Assembly: GCA_022801595.1 (NCBI GenBank)
Contig: JAAWSO010000006.1
Location: forward strand, 1-64,000
Direction: 5' to 3'
Source of the DNA: Clostridiales bacterium
GTDB taxonomy: Bacteria > Bacillota > Clostridia > Oscillospirales > Acutalibacteraceae
DNA length: 64,000 nt
Positions within the stretch are counted from its first letter, which is position 1; each line of letters starts with the position of its first letter. Positions 56,302-64,000 of this stretch are shown here, one piece after another. Under the pieces are notes generated by a model. It saw nothing but the letters and a program-made list of their open reading frames with translations. It was not told where the DNA came from and searched no databases. The translations under genes were made by a program, and so were the position numbers.

Positions 56302-56786
56302 TGGATGCAGTACATCAATGGGCCTTGGGGATTTGCCTGACCGTGCTGATCAACGCAGTGGTTCATTATGTGATCCCCAGCGGCTCCATGGAAAAAATGC
56401 TTCGTCTGGTTCTGGGGGTATTTGTCCTGTGCGGTATTTTGCTTCCCCTTTCCAAAACATTGCCAGGCCTGGATTGGGAGCTGGAAAAACCGACGGAAAC
56501 CATCCACGATACGGACGGGTTTGCTGATGAGGTGGAACGGCAGATTTTTTCCCAGGCAGAACAGAATGTGAAACAGGTTGTGATTGTGGAATTGGAAAAA
56601 AACGGTTATCCTTGGAAAAATGTTTCCGTCAGGATGGATACAAACGAAGATCGCAGCATAGTAATTAATCAGGTAGTCGTTACCTTGGACAAAGACGCGT
56701 TGGTACATAAGGATGAGTTGGTCGCGCATCTGGAAAAAACATTGGGGTTAAAAACGGAGGTCGTTTGGGATGGCGAATCAGGATAA
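56301..56786 (+). CDS. spoIIIAF: stage III sporulation protein AF
   Basis: 161 residues from ATG 56301 (GGAGGGGGG upstream). Two N-terminal membrane helices (about 8-25 and 34-52) precede an extracytoplasmic ring-building type domain. HYVIPSGSMEKMLRLVLGVFVLC-like sequence (seen as PSGSMEKMLRLVLG) is typical. Overlaps spoIIIAG by 17 bp. Confidence 0.92.
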   Translation: MDAVHQWALGICLTVLINAVVHYVIPSGSMEKMLRLVLGVFVLCGILLPLSKTLPGLDWELEKPTETIHDTDGFADEVERQIFSQAEQNVKQVVIVELEKNGYPWKNVSVRMDTNEDRSIVINQVVVTLDKDALVHKDELVAHLEKTLGLKTEVVWDGESG

Positions 56787-57366
56787 AGAAAAAAACAATG
56801 CTTCCCCGAAAAATCTGTTCCGTCGTCTGGCGGAAAACGAAAAATCGCGGAAAATCCTTTTGCTTGTGGGGATCGGCGCCATCGTCTTGATTTTTGTTTC
56901 CGGCTATTTCTCTAAGGAAAAACCAGAGGAAACCCAGCCGGTGGCAGCGCAAAATGTTCTGACCACAGAGGAATATACGAAACAGTTGGAAGCGAACCTG
57001 ACGAGTTTGATCAGTGGGATCGAGGGAGTCGGAGAAGTTGACGTCATGGTGACGTTGGAAAAGGGTGTGGAACATGTGTATGCCACGGAGGAAAAAAAGA
57101 GCAAGCAGACCACGGAGGACAAAGCCTCAGACCAAGACCGAAAAAGCCAAGAGCATGATAATGTGGAAACCAGCTATATTATCGTCAAGGACGCGGATGG
57201 TTCTCAAAAAGCCCTTGCTGTCACAGAAGTGCAGCCGGTAGTCAAGGGGGTGGTTGTGGTCTGTGGAGGAGGTGACAATCCCACCGTGCAGCAAAATGTA
57301 ACCGGTGCGGTCACCACCGCGCTCAACATTTCATCGGCACGGGTTTGTGTCGTCAAATCCAAATAA
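56770..57366 (+). CDS. spoIIIAG: stage III sporulation protein AG
   Basis: 198 residues. One membrane helix (about 30-48), then the ring-forming extracytoplasmic domain with EGVGEVDVMVTLEKG near 86 and KGVVVVCGGGDNPTVQQNV near 160. In Bacillus it assembles a large ring in the intermembrane space. The central insertion is rich in Lys, Asp and Glu. Confidence 0.94.
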   Translation: MANQDKEKNNASPKNLFRRLAENEKSRKILLLVGIGAIVLIFVSGYFSKEKPEETQPVAAQNVLTTEEYTKQLEANLTSLISGIEGVGEVDVMVTLEKGVEHVYATEEKKSKQTTEDKASDQDRKSQEHDNVETSYIIVKDADGSQKALAVTEVQPVVKGVVVVCGGGDNPTVQQNVTGAVTTALNISSARVCVVKSK

Positions 57367-57388
57367 GGAAAAACAGGAGGAATTAGGT

Positions 57389-58099
57389 ATGGGATTTAAA
57401 AAACGTCAGCTGGTGCTTGCCGCGTTGGTGGTATCGTTGGGGGCGGCAGTTTATTTAAATTGGCAATTTTCTGGGACGAACGATATCGTCGCAACCGGAA
57501 CTTCCCAGTCTGACAAGGAATTGGGAGCGACGCAACTGGTCAACGCATCGGGGAGCAGTCTGACTTCCCGTCCGCAGGAGACAACTTCCTCGGCAGCATC
57601 CAGTACGTCAAGCAAAACCAGTTCGGCTGCATCTTCCGCCACGTCAACCGTGTCGGCTTCTACATCGGCTGTATCTTCCACGACCACATCCAAAACCGAA
57701 TCATCCGCTTCCTCGGCAGCGTCGTCGGAAGCTTCCGCCAGCGCGATTACGGAGTATTTTAATCAAGCTAGACTATCCCGGCAAAAGACACGGGATGAAG
57801 CTATTGAGCTGCTGGAAAAGGTGATGAACGATAAAACCTCCACGGAAGACGCGAAAAAGAAAGCAGTGGACGATGCGGCAGTCATTGCGCAGAATATGCT
57901 CAAGGAAAGCAATATTGAAAACCTGATTAAATCCAAAGGATATGTGGATTGCGTGGTATTCCTGCAAAACGACGAATGCAACGTGGTGGTGAAGAAGGAG
58001 AATCAATTTGTGGAGAGCGACGCGGTGGCAATCCGGGATATCATCACTGGCCAGACCGAAGTTAAACCCAGCAATATTAAGATTGTAGAGGCGAAATAA
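57389..58099 (+). CDS. spoIIIAH: stage III sporulation protein AH
   Basis: 236 residues from ATG 57389 (AGGAGG upstream). One membrane helix (about 7-24) and a long Ser/Thr/Ala-rich low-complexity linker (about 60-125) precede the YscJ/FliF-like ring domain that binds SpoIIQ in the forespore membrane. The motif DCVVFLQNDECNVVVKKE near 190 fits. The linker is longer than I would expect for the Bacillus protein. Last gene of the operon. Confidence 0.93.
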   Translation: MGFKKRQLVLAALVVSLGAAVYLNWQFSGTNDIVATGTSQSDKELGATQLVNASGSSLTSRPQETTSSAASSTSSKTSSAASSATSTVSASTSAVSSTTTSKTESSASSAASSEASASAITEYFNQARLSRQKTRDEAIELLEKVMNDKTSTEDAKKKAVDDAAVIAQNMLKESNIENLIKSKGYVDCVVFLQNDECNVVVKKENQFVESDAVAIRDIITGQTEVKPSNIKIVEAK

Positions 58100-58111
58100 T
58101 TTGCTGAAATC

Positions 58112-58156
58112 AAGTCGACGTTACGAAGCGATATGCGGAAGTAAGGTCGATTTTTT
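58112..58156 (+). terminator. spoIIIA operon terminator
   Basis: TCGACGTTAC pairs with GTAAGGTCGA (one G-G mismatch) across a loop of about 16 nt, followed by TTTTTTT at about 58150-58156. Confidence 0.6.
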
Positions 58157-58238
58157 TGTGGGCTTTCGATGGTTTTCCTCTCTTTTCTTTCTGTTTTGAG
58201 AAAAAGGAATCAAAATAATATTTGCGCCGCACGTTTTT

Positions 58239-58315
58239 TATGGTATAATAACCTGGAAATGCCAACGGATCAAAGATCCTGGGAGTTTCTGAGAGCAGGA
58301 ATAATGGGTTGCCAA
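58239..58315 (+). repeat. dispersed hairpin repeat, copy 3
   Basis: TATGGTATAATAACCTGG (58240-58257), hairpin CGGATC-aaa-GATCC (58266-58279), then TTTCTGAGAGCAGGAATAAT, which parallels the tail of the 1785-1850 copy. The stem differs in sequence from the other copies but still pairs. The internal TATAAT could serve as a -10 box for the nusB leader. Confidence 0.7.
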
Positions 58316-58590
58316 TTCGCTCAATTGAGCTGAGAACCGTACAAACAATGTGTATTTAAACTTTTATAGCAGCTCGTTTCACTCTTTATATTTTGTGGTA
58401 TTTTATGCTTTAGGCGCTGGATATCTTTCGTTACAAATTAGCTTTATCAAAGCAAAGTTGGTTGGCTGCGCCAGATTTTGGGTATGCTAACAAGGTGGAG
58501 TTTGAAAATTCAATGAATGATTCCACAACAGACCCTCCACAAGTATATTTTCCTGTGAGGGTTTATTTTTTTAACATATAGGAGGCATCG
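58316..58590 (+). promoter_or_regulatory. nusB leader with candidate attenuator
   Basis: Gene-free apart from a short peptide frame. ACCCTC(C)ACA (58532-58541) pairs with TGTGAGGGT (58554-58562) and is followed by TTTATTTTTTT, an intrinsic terminator placed just before the nusB ribosome binding site. GTGGAG in the upstream AAGGTGGAG (58491-58499) can instead pair with CTCCAC (58535-58540), giving a mutually exclusive antiterminator. The rest of the leader (58316-58480) matches no riboswitch I can recognise. Confidence 0.5.
58513..58581 (+). CDS. candidate 22-residue leader peptide of nusB
   Basis: ATG 58513 follows AAGGTGGAG (13-bp spacing, rather long) and encodes MNDSTTDPPQVYFPVRVYFF then NI, ending at TAG 58579-58581, which overlaps the nusB AGGAGG. 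Its codons cover the whole terminator hairpin, so ribosome progress could influence hairpin formation. No amino acid is strongly overrepresented. Speculative. Confidence 0.3.
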   Translation: MNDSTTDPPQVYFPVRVYFFNI

Positions 58591-58998
58591 ATGAAGAGAC
58601 GTGCAGAAAGAGAACAAGCTTTTCTTTTAATTTTTGAGAGAACCATCAACAATGATACCATGGCGGACATTATCGAAAATGCCAACCTTTCCCGGGATAT
58701 GGAGCTGTCTGCCTTTGCATCTAATGTGGCGCTTGGCGTAGAGGAAAAAGAATCCATTATAGATCAAAAAATTGAACAAAGCATTTTGGGGTGGAAGATG
58801 AGCCGTCTTTCCAAGGTATCCTTTGCTTTGCTCCGTCTGGCTATTTATGAAATGATGTTTGAAAAGGATATTCCCATCAGTGTTTCCATCAATGAGGTCA
58901 TTGATTTGGCGAAAAAATATGGCGGCAGTGAGGACGCTCCGTTTATCAATGGGGTATTGGGAACGGTAGCAAAGGATTTGGACTTGAAAAATGAGTAA
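58591..58998 (+). CDS. nusB: transcription antitermination factor NusB
   Basis: RNA-binding protein of the rRNA antitermination complex with NusE. 135 residues, all-helical. It starts MKRRAEREQAFLLIFER and ends with SVSINEVIDLAKKYGGSEDAPFINGVLG (in part: INEVIDLAKKYG and FINGVLG), both NusB hallmarks. TAGGAGG precedes the ATG. Overlaps the next gene by 8 bp. Confidence 0.95.
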   Translation: MKRRAEREQAFLLIFERTINNDTMADIIENANLSRDMELSAFASNVALGVEEKESIIDQKIEQSILGWKMSRLSKVSFALLRLAIYEMMFEKDIPISVSINEVIDLAKKYGGSEDAPFINGVLGTVAKDLDLKNE

Positions 58999-59938
58999 GT
59001 TTCTTGGAATTGACACCAGCAACTATACCACTTCAGCGGCCATTTGTGCAGACAACAAAGTGGATCAGCAGAAAAAACTGCTTCCAGTAAAAGAAGGACA
59101 GTTGGGACTGCGGCAAAGTGACGCGGTGTTTCACCATGTGCAACAGCTTCCTGATGTCTTGGAGCCATTGCTGATGGAGCATTCCGGCTTGACGGCCATT
59201 GGTGTGACCAGCCGGCCGAGGGATGTGGAAGGCTCTTATATGCCATGCTTTACGGTAGGCTATGGAACTGGAAAAGCCTTGGCGGCCGTACTCGGTGTTC
59301 CATTCCATTCCTTTTCCCACCAAGCTGGCCATATTGCGGCGGCGCTGTATTCAGCCGGCCGATTGGATTTATTGGAGCAGAAATTTCTTGCCTATCATGT
59401 ATCCGGCGGAACTACGGAAGCAGTTTTGGTTACACCGGAGGCCAAACATGGGTTCTCGTGCGAAATTGTGGCTTCATCGTTAGATTTAAAGGGAGGACAA
59501 GCCGTGGACCGGGTAGGGGTCATGCTGGGGCTTCCGTTTCCAGCGGGAAAGAAGCTGGAGGCGCTGGCTCTGCAATGGGAAGGCAAATGCTTGGTGCATC
59601 CCACCATGAAGGGCAATGATTTTTGTTTGTCTGGACTGGAAAACCAGTGTGCGGCGATGTATGCGAAGAAGAAAAAACCGGAGGAAATCGCTCGGTATTG
59701 CTTGGAGTTTTTGCTGGCAACTTTGGATCAATCCTGCGGTCAGCTTCTTCATCAATATGGAGAACTGCCGGTTTTGTTTGCAGGAGGCGTCATGTCTAAT
59801 TCCATTATCCGGGAGGCTTTGACCAAGAAGTATGGCGCTTATTTTGCCGCTCCAGAGTTTTCCTCGGACAACGCAGCAGGAATTGCTGTTTTAACTGCGA
59901 TCCAAGAAGGAGGATTTTCATGCGCACTGCCCCTGTGA
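58991..59938 (+). CDS. TsaD/Kae1-like peptidase M22 family paralogue
   Basis: 315 residues with an ASKHA ATPase fold. FLGIDTSNYTTSAAI at the start, VTSRPRDVEGSYMPCF near 72, metal ligands H110 and H114 in SHQAGHIAAAL, VSGGTTEAVL near 137 and a C-terminal SSDNAAGIA. TsaD itself makes t6A in tRNA, but this group differs in the motif after the N-terminal loop and is shorter. It is commonly found between nusB and xseA in clostridia. It is probably not the essential TsaD, whose partner genes are absent here; function unknown. Confidence 0.75.
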   Translation: MSKFLGIDTSNYTTSAAICADNKVDQQKKLLPVKEGQLGLRQSDAVFHHVQQLPDVLEPLLMEHSGLTAIGVTSRPRDVEGSYMPCFTVGYGTGKALAAVLGVPFHSFSHQAGHIAAALYSAGRLDLLEQKFLAYHVSGGTTEAVLVTPEAKHGFSCEIVASSLDLKGGQAVDRVGVMLGLPFPAGKKLEALALQWEGKCLVHPTMKGNDFCLSGLENQCAAMYAKKKKPEEIARYCLEFLLATLDQSCGQLLHQYGELPVLFAGGVMSNSIIREALTKKYGAYFAAPEFSSDNAAGIAVLTAIQEGGFSCALPL

Positions 59939-61158
59939 TGCTAACCGTAACCCAACTAAACGCATATGTGAAATCCTTGTTTGACGGGGATTCTCATCTT
60001 CATTCTGTTTTTCTCAGTGGAGAGATTTCCAATTTTACCAACCACTATCAATCCGGCCATCTGTATTTGTCCTTGAAGGATGAGAAATGCGTGGTGAAAG
60101 CAGTGATGTTCGCTTCCCAAGCCAGTCGGCTGCGGTTTGTCCCTAAGGACGGTATGAAGGTAATCGTACGGGGACGAGTATCGGTGTATGAAGCCAGCGG
60201 ACAATATCAGCTTTATATTGACGACATGCAGCCCGATGGGTTGGGGGCTTTGAACGTAGCGTTTGAACAGCGAAAGGCTAAACTGGCAGCGGAAGGGCTT
60301 TTCAATCTGGAACGTAAAAAGCGGCTCCCTCCGTATCCAGAGCGGATTGGGATTATTACCTCTCCAACGGGAGCGGTCATCCACGATATCCGGCATGTGC
60401 TGGAACGCCGGTATCCAGCGGCAGAAATTATTTTTGCGCCGGTATTGGTGCAGGGCGATGGAGCTGCCCCGCAAATTGTGGACGCGATTGAGAAGATGAA
60501 CCGATTGCGCTGTGCTGACGTCTTAATTGTAGGGCGGGGCGGCGGTTCTTTGGAAGATCTTTGGGCTTTTAACGAGGAATCAGTCGCTCGAGCGGTCGCA
60601 GCTTCGGACATTCCGATCATTTCCGCAGTTGGACATGAAACTGACGTTACCATTTGTGATTTTGCAGCGGATCTACGCGCTCCCACACCGTCTGCCGCTG
60701 CGGAGATGGCTGTTCCGAACCAGGAGGAAGTAGCCGCTTTGCTTAATGGGTATTGGTACGCCTTACACCAGTCCATGGAACAGAAGTTGCGGCAATGCAG
60801 GGAGGCTCTGGAGTCCGCTGCGCACAACCGGCTGTTGACCCATCCGGAAGAAACCATTTCCCTACGGAAAATGGAGGTGGACAGTCTCTCTTTCCGCCTG
60901 ACTGGGCAGATCCAGCAGATGCTGGCGCAGCAGCAGACCAATCTGGCTTCTTTAAGCGGCAAGCTGGATGCACTTAGCCCGTTGAAGGTATTAGGGCGGG
61001 GGTATGCTATGGCGTGGGATGAAAACGGCTGTATGATTACGCAAGCCAAGCAGGTAGCGCCGGGCGATGGACTGCGGGTACAGTTTGCTCAAGGAACCGT
61101 GAATTGTACCGTGGATGCAGTGGAAATTCCAGAACCGGGAGGAGTTCAAGATGAATAA
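59920..61158 (+). CDS. xseA: exodeoxyribonuclease VII large subunit
   Basis: Single-strand-specific exonuclease subunit. 412 residues. N-terminal OB domain (SVFLSGEISNFTNHYQSGHL), catalytic core with GIITSPTGAVIHDI near 145, RGGGSLEDLWAFN near 206 and SAVGHETDVTICDFAADLRA near 230, then a long coiled coil. ATG 59920 with AAGGAGG upstream. It overlaps its neighbours on both sides. Confidence 0.96.
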   Translation: MRTAPVMLTVTQLNAYVKSLFDGDSHLHSVFLSGEISNFTNHYQSGHLYLSLKDEKCVVKAVMFASQASRLRFVPKDGMKVIVRGRVSVYEASGQYQLYIDDMQPDGLGALNVAFEQRKAKLAAEGLFNLERKKRLPPYPERIGIITSPTGAVIHDIRHVLERRYPAAEIIFAPVLVQGDGAAPQIVDAIEKMNRLRCADVLIVGRGGGSLEDLWAFNEESVARAVAASDIPIISAVGHETDVTICDFAADLRAPTPSAAAEMAVPNQEEVAALLNGYWYALHQSMEQKLRQCREALESAAHNRLLTHPEETISLRKMEVDSLSFRLTGQIQQMLAQQQTNLASLSGKLDALSPLKVLGRGYAMAWDENGCMITQAKQVAPGDGLRVQFAQGTVNCTVDAVEIPEPGGVQDE

Positions 61159-61369
61159 AAATATGACATTTGAAACGGCAATGAATAAACTGAGTGAGAT
61201 TGTTGCAAAACTAGAAAGTGGAACCCAATCCCTAGATGCTTCCTTGAAGCTGTTTGAGCAGGGCAGTGAGTTGACTGGATTTTGTTACGGAAAACTCCAA
61301 CACGCAGAGCAGAAAATTAAGGAAATTACCCAAGTGGAACAAGAACTATCAGAAAAAGCAGGTGAATGA
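61151..61369 (+). CDS. xseB: exodeoxyribonuclease VII small subunit
   Basis: 72 residues from ATG 61151 (GGAGGAG upstream). FETAMNKLSEIVAKLESGTQ and LDASLKLFEQGSEL are the family core. Helical hairpin that binds XseA. Overlaps xseA by 8 bp. Confidence 0.95.
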   Translation: MNKNMTFETAMNKLSEIVAKLESGTQSLDASLKLFEQGSELTGFCYGKLQHAEQKIKEITQVEQELSEKAGE

Positions 61370-61370
61370 T

Positions 61371-62261
61371 TTGCGAAAAAGGCAACAAATACTCCTGGAA
61401 CAAATCGAAGAAAAACTGGATTCCTATGTACCGAAAACGGATACGTTATATCGAAATTTAATTGAGGCGATGCGGTATAGCTTATTGGATGGAGGAAAGC
61501 GGATTCGTCCGCTGTTGGTGCTGGAATTTTGTCAGCTTTGCGGCGGAGAGGTTTCAAAAGCCATGCCTTTTGCGTGTGCGCTGGAAATGATCCATACCTA
61601 CTCCCTCATCCACGATGATTTGCCCTGTATGGATAACGATGATATGCGCCGGGGGAGACCGTCGAATCACAAAGCCTTTGGGGAGGGTTTGGCTTTGCTG
61701 GCTGGGGACGCCTTGTTGACCCTGGCCTTTGAAACCATGCTTTCCCCGGAATCCATTGCCCTGGCTGGCACTCAACCGGCTGCGGAAGCAGCTGGGACAT
61801 TGGCTTGCGCGGCAGGCGCTCACGGTATGGTGGGCGGCCAAGTGATTGATTTGGCTTCGGAAGGTCAACAGATTCCGCTGGAAATCCTCCAATTGATGGA
61901 TGAATGTAAAACAGGCTCCTTGATTGTAGCAGCTGCAGAAATGGGCTGTATTTTGGCAGGCGCTTCCCAGGAAAAAAGGCAGGCAGCCCGCAAATACGCT
62001 TCCGCCATTGGACTTGCCTTTCAAATTGTGGACGATATTCTAGATGTAACCGGAACCACGGAAGATTTAGGAAAAAAGGCAGGCAGCGATGCGGACAATC
62101 AGAAGTCTACCTATGTCACTCTGCTAGGATTGGAAAAAGCCCAGGAAGCCGCTCTGGAGTTGACCCATCAGGCGGTAGAGGCATTGGATATTTTTGAAGA
62201 AGGCGAGGAGAAGCAGGGCCTTGCGGAGCTTGCGGAATATTTGGCTTCCCGGAAAAAGTAG
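61371..62261 (+). CDS. ispA: polyprenyl synthetase (farnesyl diphosphate synthase type)
   Basis: trans-Prenyltransferase supplying C15 (or similar) diphosphate to UppS. 296 residues from TTG 61371, with AGGTGA 5 bp upstream; GTG 61362 is an alternative. First Asp-rich motif HDDLPCMDNDDMRRGRPSNH near 80 and second VDDILDVTGTTEDLGKKAGSD (in part DDILD) near 220. The small residues before the first motif fit a short-chain product. Follows xseB, a widespread order. Confidence 0.93.
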   Translation: MRKRQQILLEQIEEKLDSYVPKTDTLYRNLIEAMRYSLLDGGKRIRPLLVLEFCQLCGGEVSKAMPFACALEMIHTYSLIHDDLPCMDNDDMRRGRPSNHKAFGEGLALLAGDALLTLAFETMLSPESIALAGTQPAAEAAGTLACAAGAHGMVGGQVIDLASEGQQIPLEILQLMDECKTGSLIVAAAEMGCILAGASQEKRQAARKYASAIGLAFQIVDDILDVTGTTEDLGKKAGSDADNQKSTYVTLLGLEKAQEAALELTHQAVEALDIFEEGEEKQGLAELAEYLASRKK

Positions 62262-62287
62262 GGAAGCAGAAAGGTGAGGGATGGCCA

Positions 62288-62782
62288 GTGAGGCGAAAGG
62301 ATCGAGAAGTGACCGACCCGGGGAAAATCCAGGCGATCATCCAGGACTGCCACTGCTGCCGGCTTGGTCTACAGGATGGGAATCGGATATATATCGTGCC
62401 GCTCAATTTTGGATATGAAGAAAAGCAGGGAAAACGCCTGTTCTATTTTCACGGAGCAAAAGAGGGGCGGAAAATGGATTTGATCGCGAAGAATCCCAAT
62501 GTGGGCTTTGAGCTGGATACCCATTACCGGTTGAAAGAAGGGGCGTCCGCCTGCGAGTACTCCGCCTATTTTCAAAGTGTAGTGGGAAGCGGCAGGATTG
62601 CCTTCCTTGCGGATATAGAGGATAAGAAACATGCGCTTCAGGCGATTATGAGGCAGGGTACCGGAAAGGAGCAGTGGTTGTTTTCCGAAGCCATGCTCCG
62701 TGCCGTTTGTGTTTTTCAGCTCGAAGTAGAAGAGCTTTCCTGCAAAGAACACGTCCCAGATCGCCATGGATGGGGACTGTGA
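62288..62782 (+). CDS. pyridoxamine 5'-phosphate oxidase family flavoprotein
   Basis: 164 residues from GTG 62288 (GGGATGG upstream). MRRKDREVTDPGKIQAI start, then CRLGLQDGNRIYIVPLNFGYE near 23 and FYFHGAKEGRKMDLIAKNPN near 53 mark the split-barrel flavin-binding NimA/PPOX-like group. Members range from nitroimidazole reductases to uncharacterised FMN proteins. The substrate is unknown. Confidence 0.82.
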   Translation: MRRKDREVTDPGKIQAIIQDCHCCRLGLQDGNRIYIVPLNFGYEEKQGKRLFYFHGAKEGRKMDLIAKNPNVGFELDTHYRLKEGASACEYSAYFQSVVGSGRIAFLADIEDKKHALQAIMRQGTGKEQWLFSEAMLRAVCVFQLEVEELSCKEHVPDRHGWGL

Positions 62783-62829
62783 GTACAGACCACGTCCGCA
62801 GCAATTTTTAACAGATTCCATTTTCCGCC

Positions 62830-62858
62830 TTGACAGGCGTGGCAGAATGTGGTATCAT
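62830..62858 (+). promoter_or_regulatory. promoter of rplU-prp-rpmA
   Basis: Consensus TTGACA (62830-62835), 17 bp, TATCAT (62853-62858). The leader (about 62865-62938) contains ACAGGT (62875-62880) facing ACCTGT (62899-62904) and probably represents the L21 autoregulatory leader known at this locus; the fold was not computed. Confidence 0.75.
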
Positions 62859-62938
62859 AGTCAAGCCGCATGTTACAGGTTTTCAAGAGGCGCAGCCCAC
62901 CTGTCGCAGCGAGATTTTTAGAAAAGGCAGGACCTTTC

Positions 62939-63247
62939 ATGTTTGCAGTAATTGAAACAGGCGGTAAGCAGTATAAGGTACAAAATGGCGATGTCATTTA
63001 TGTAGAGAAGCTTGCAGCAGAAGAAAACTCAGAGGTTACGTTCCAAGTGGTGGCACTTGGCGGCGAAGGCGGGCTGAAGATCGGTACCCCTTATGTAAAT
63101 GGTGCTTCCGTAACTGGTAAGGTTTTGAAGACCGGCAAAGGGAAAAAGATCACCGTGCTTACTTACAAACCCAAAAAAGGCTCTAAGCGCAAGATGGGCC
63201 ACAGACAGCCATACACGAAGATTGAGATTGCCGCAATCAACGGGTAA
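62939..63247 (+). CDS. rplU: 50S ribosomal protein L21
   Basis: 102 residues from ATG 62939 ([20 protein letters not shown], the universal L21 start). C-terminal [17 protein letters not shown] binds 23S rRNA. A longer frame from 62870 runs through the leader and is rejected. Confidence 0.97.
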   Translation: MFAVIETGGKQYKVQNGDVIYVEKLAAEENSEVTFQVVALGGEGGLKIGTPYVNGASVTGKVLKTGKGKKITVLTYKPKKGSKRKMGHRQPYTKIEIAAING

Positions 63248-63250
63248 TTT

Positions 63251-63571
63251 ATGATCAGTGTGCGGTTTCTCACAACGGATTCCGGGGAGCTTTTAGGCTT
63301 TTCCCTCAGCGGACATGCTGGCTATGGAGAGGCGGAGGAGGATATTGTCTGCGCGGCGGTTTCGTCCGCAGCGTATCTGACCGCTAATACCGTCACCGAA
63401 ATTCTGCACGCGGATGCGCAGGTGTCTGCGGAAGACGGCGAAATGTATGTGCGGGTATCCCGCAGCAGCGCCGCGGATTGCCGCAGTATTTTTGCGGGCT
63501 TCAAGCTCCACATGATTGGGCTGGAAGAACAGTATTCGGAAAATATTCGAGTAAGTTATTTGGAGGTGTAA
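63251..63571 (+). CDS. prp: ribosomal-processing cysteine protease Prp
   Basis: Removes the N-terminal extension of L27. 106 residues. Catalytic pair H22 (LSGHAGYG) and C34 ([13 protein letters not shown]), exactly as in the family. It sits between rplU and rpmA, 3 and 4 bp from each, the standard arrangement. Confidence 0.95.
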   Translation: MISVRFLTTDSGELLGFSLSGHAGYGEAEEDIVCAAVSSAAYLTANTVTEILHADAQVSAEDGEMYVRVSRSSAADCRSIFAGFKLHMIGLEEQYSENIRVSYLEV

Positions 63572-63575
63572 GGAA

Positions 63576-63860
63576 ATGCTTAAGATTAATATTCAGTTAT
63601 TCGCTCATAAAAAAGGTGTTGGTTCTACAAAGAACGGTCGTGACTCCGAGTCCAAGCGTCTTGGTGTAAAACGTGCGGACGGTCAATTTGTTCTTGCAGG
63701 CAATATCTTGGTAAAACAACGTGGTACCCACATTCACCCAGGCAACAACGTTGGTATCGGTTCCGACGACACTCTGTTTGCACTGGTGGATGGCAAGGTA
63801 AAGTTTGAGCGCCTTGGCCGTGACCGCAAAAAGGTTAGTGTTTACGCAATTGAGCAGTAA
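63576..63860 (+). CDS. rpmA: 50S ribosomal protein L27 with Prp-cleaved leader
   Basis: 94 residues. The extension MLKINIQLF precedes [20 protein letters not shown]; Prp is expected to cut after F9, exposing the mature AHKKG end that reaches the peptidyl transferase centre. Followed by a terminator. Confidence 0.97.
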   Translation: MLKINIQLFAHKKGVGSTKNGRDSESKRLGVKRADGQFVLAGNILVKQRGTHIHPGNNVGIGSDDTLFALVDGKVKFERLGRDRKKVSVYAIEQ

Positions 63861-63884
63861 TCACAGCGTATATTCGATGCATGG

Positions 63885-63920
63885 AAAATCCTGGGTCAGA
63901 AATGTCTCCAGGATTTTTTT
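63885..63920 (+). terminator. terminator after rpmA
   Basis: AAAATCCTGG (63885-63894) / CCAGGATTTT (63908-63917) with a 13-nt loop and more T. Confidence 0.85.
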
Positions 63921-63990
63921 GATATTTTTTTGTGATTCGTCCATGCTAATTTCAGTGAGGATTTTTGAAAATAAGAAGTGGCGGGATGTA

Positions 63991-64000
63991 ATGTTTATTG
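63991..64000 (+). CDS. obg: probable start of Obg GTPase gene (cut by window end)
   Basis: Only ATGTTTATTG is present (Met-Phe-Ile). Obg proteins start MF(I/V)D, and obg usually follows rpmA, so this assignment rests on gene order. A weak GCGGGAT site lies upstream. Confidence 0.4.

Noticed and set aside
57560..57760. minus-strand acidic/Val-rich frame opposite the spoIIIAH linker
   Set aside because: Artefact of the Ser/Ala-rich repeats on the coding strand.
58488..58572. T-box riboswitch (AACAAGGTGG resembles the T-box sequence)
   Set aside because: The full T-box motif with ACCGCG and a stem I specifier is missing, and nusB is not a usual T-box target.

Overview
The window is a gene-dense stretch of a spore-forming Firmicute chromosome, most likely class Clostridia, Oscillospirales/Ruminococcaceae-like. 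Reasons: sigG, ylmC, yunB and a complete spoIIIAA-AH operon; PolC-type replicative polymerase; an IspH-S1 fusion; the L27/Prp pair; AGGAGG-type ribosome binding sites; and frequent TTG/GTG starts. The species is not resolved. Genus-level placement is inference, not sequence identity.

Layout. (1) 1-4.1 kb is the accessory-looking edge: copies of a dispersed hairpin repeat, an AT-rich gene broken by an in-frame TGA, sigG on the minus strand with a forespore-type promoter, and small genes of unknown or loosely known role (NusG-II domain protein, Gx transporter, an orphan pair at 3462-4066). (2) 4.1-18.4 kb is core: ppa (minus), ylmC, rpsB-tsf, pyrH-frr-uppS-cdsA-dxr-rseP, ispG-polC. It couples translation, UMP kinase, undecaprenyl-PP and MEP isoprenoid synthesis, phospholipid synthesis and replication. 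(3) 18.5-24.8 kb is a histidine operon hisZ-G-D-C-B-A-I-E that lacks hisH and hisF. (4) 25.0-30.4 kb is a two-component system (short-loop, membrane-sensing type kinase) followed by an ABC ATPase/FtsX-like permease. Three GTCA(T/C) repeats with 11-bp period sit just upstream of the transporter's -10 box. (5) 30.5-39.2 kb holds bioB (minus, with a BirA-type operator over its -35 box), an RluA-type pseudouridine synthase (minus), pyrE, radC and an SOS-type uvrB-uvrA operon. (6) 39.3-41.4 kb is a compact module of unknown function: a DUF5685-like protein with two Asp-rich motifs, an overlapping J-domain/TPR/Cys-rich protein and a membrane protein. (7) 41.8-50.8 kb is an RpiR regulator, HI0933-type flavoprotein, cmk, two PlsC-like acyltransferases, ispH-rpsA, yunB and ligA. 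(8) 51.0-52.9 kb is a secreted transglutaminase-like protein. (9) 53.1-58.1 kb is the spoIIIA operon. (10) 58.1-62.8 kb is a long leader with a candidate attenuator and leader peptide, then nusB, a TsaD-like paralogue, xseA-xseB-ispA and a flavin-dependent oxidase-like gene. (11) 62.8-64.0 kb is rplU-prp-rpmA and the first codons of what is probably obg.

Most genes sit in tight operons with 1-8 bp overlaps or short gaps, separated by clear intrinsic terminators. No tRNA, rRNA, CRISPR array, transposase or prophage gene was seen. The observations best worth following are the hairpin repeat family with compensatory stem changes, the nusB leader, the DUF5685/J-protein module, the Pho-box-like transporter promoter, the missing hisHF and the TsaD paralogue.
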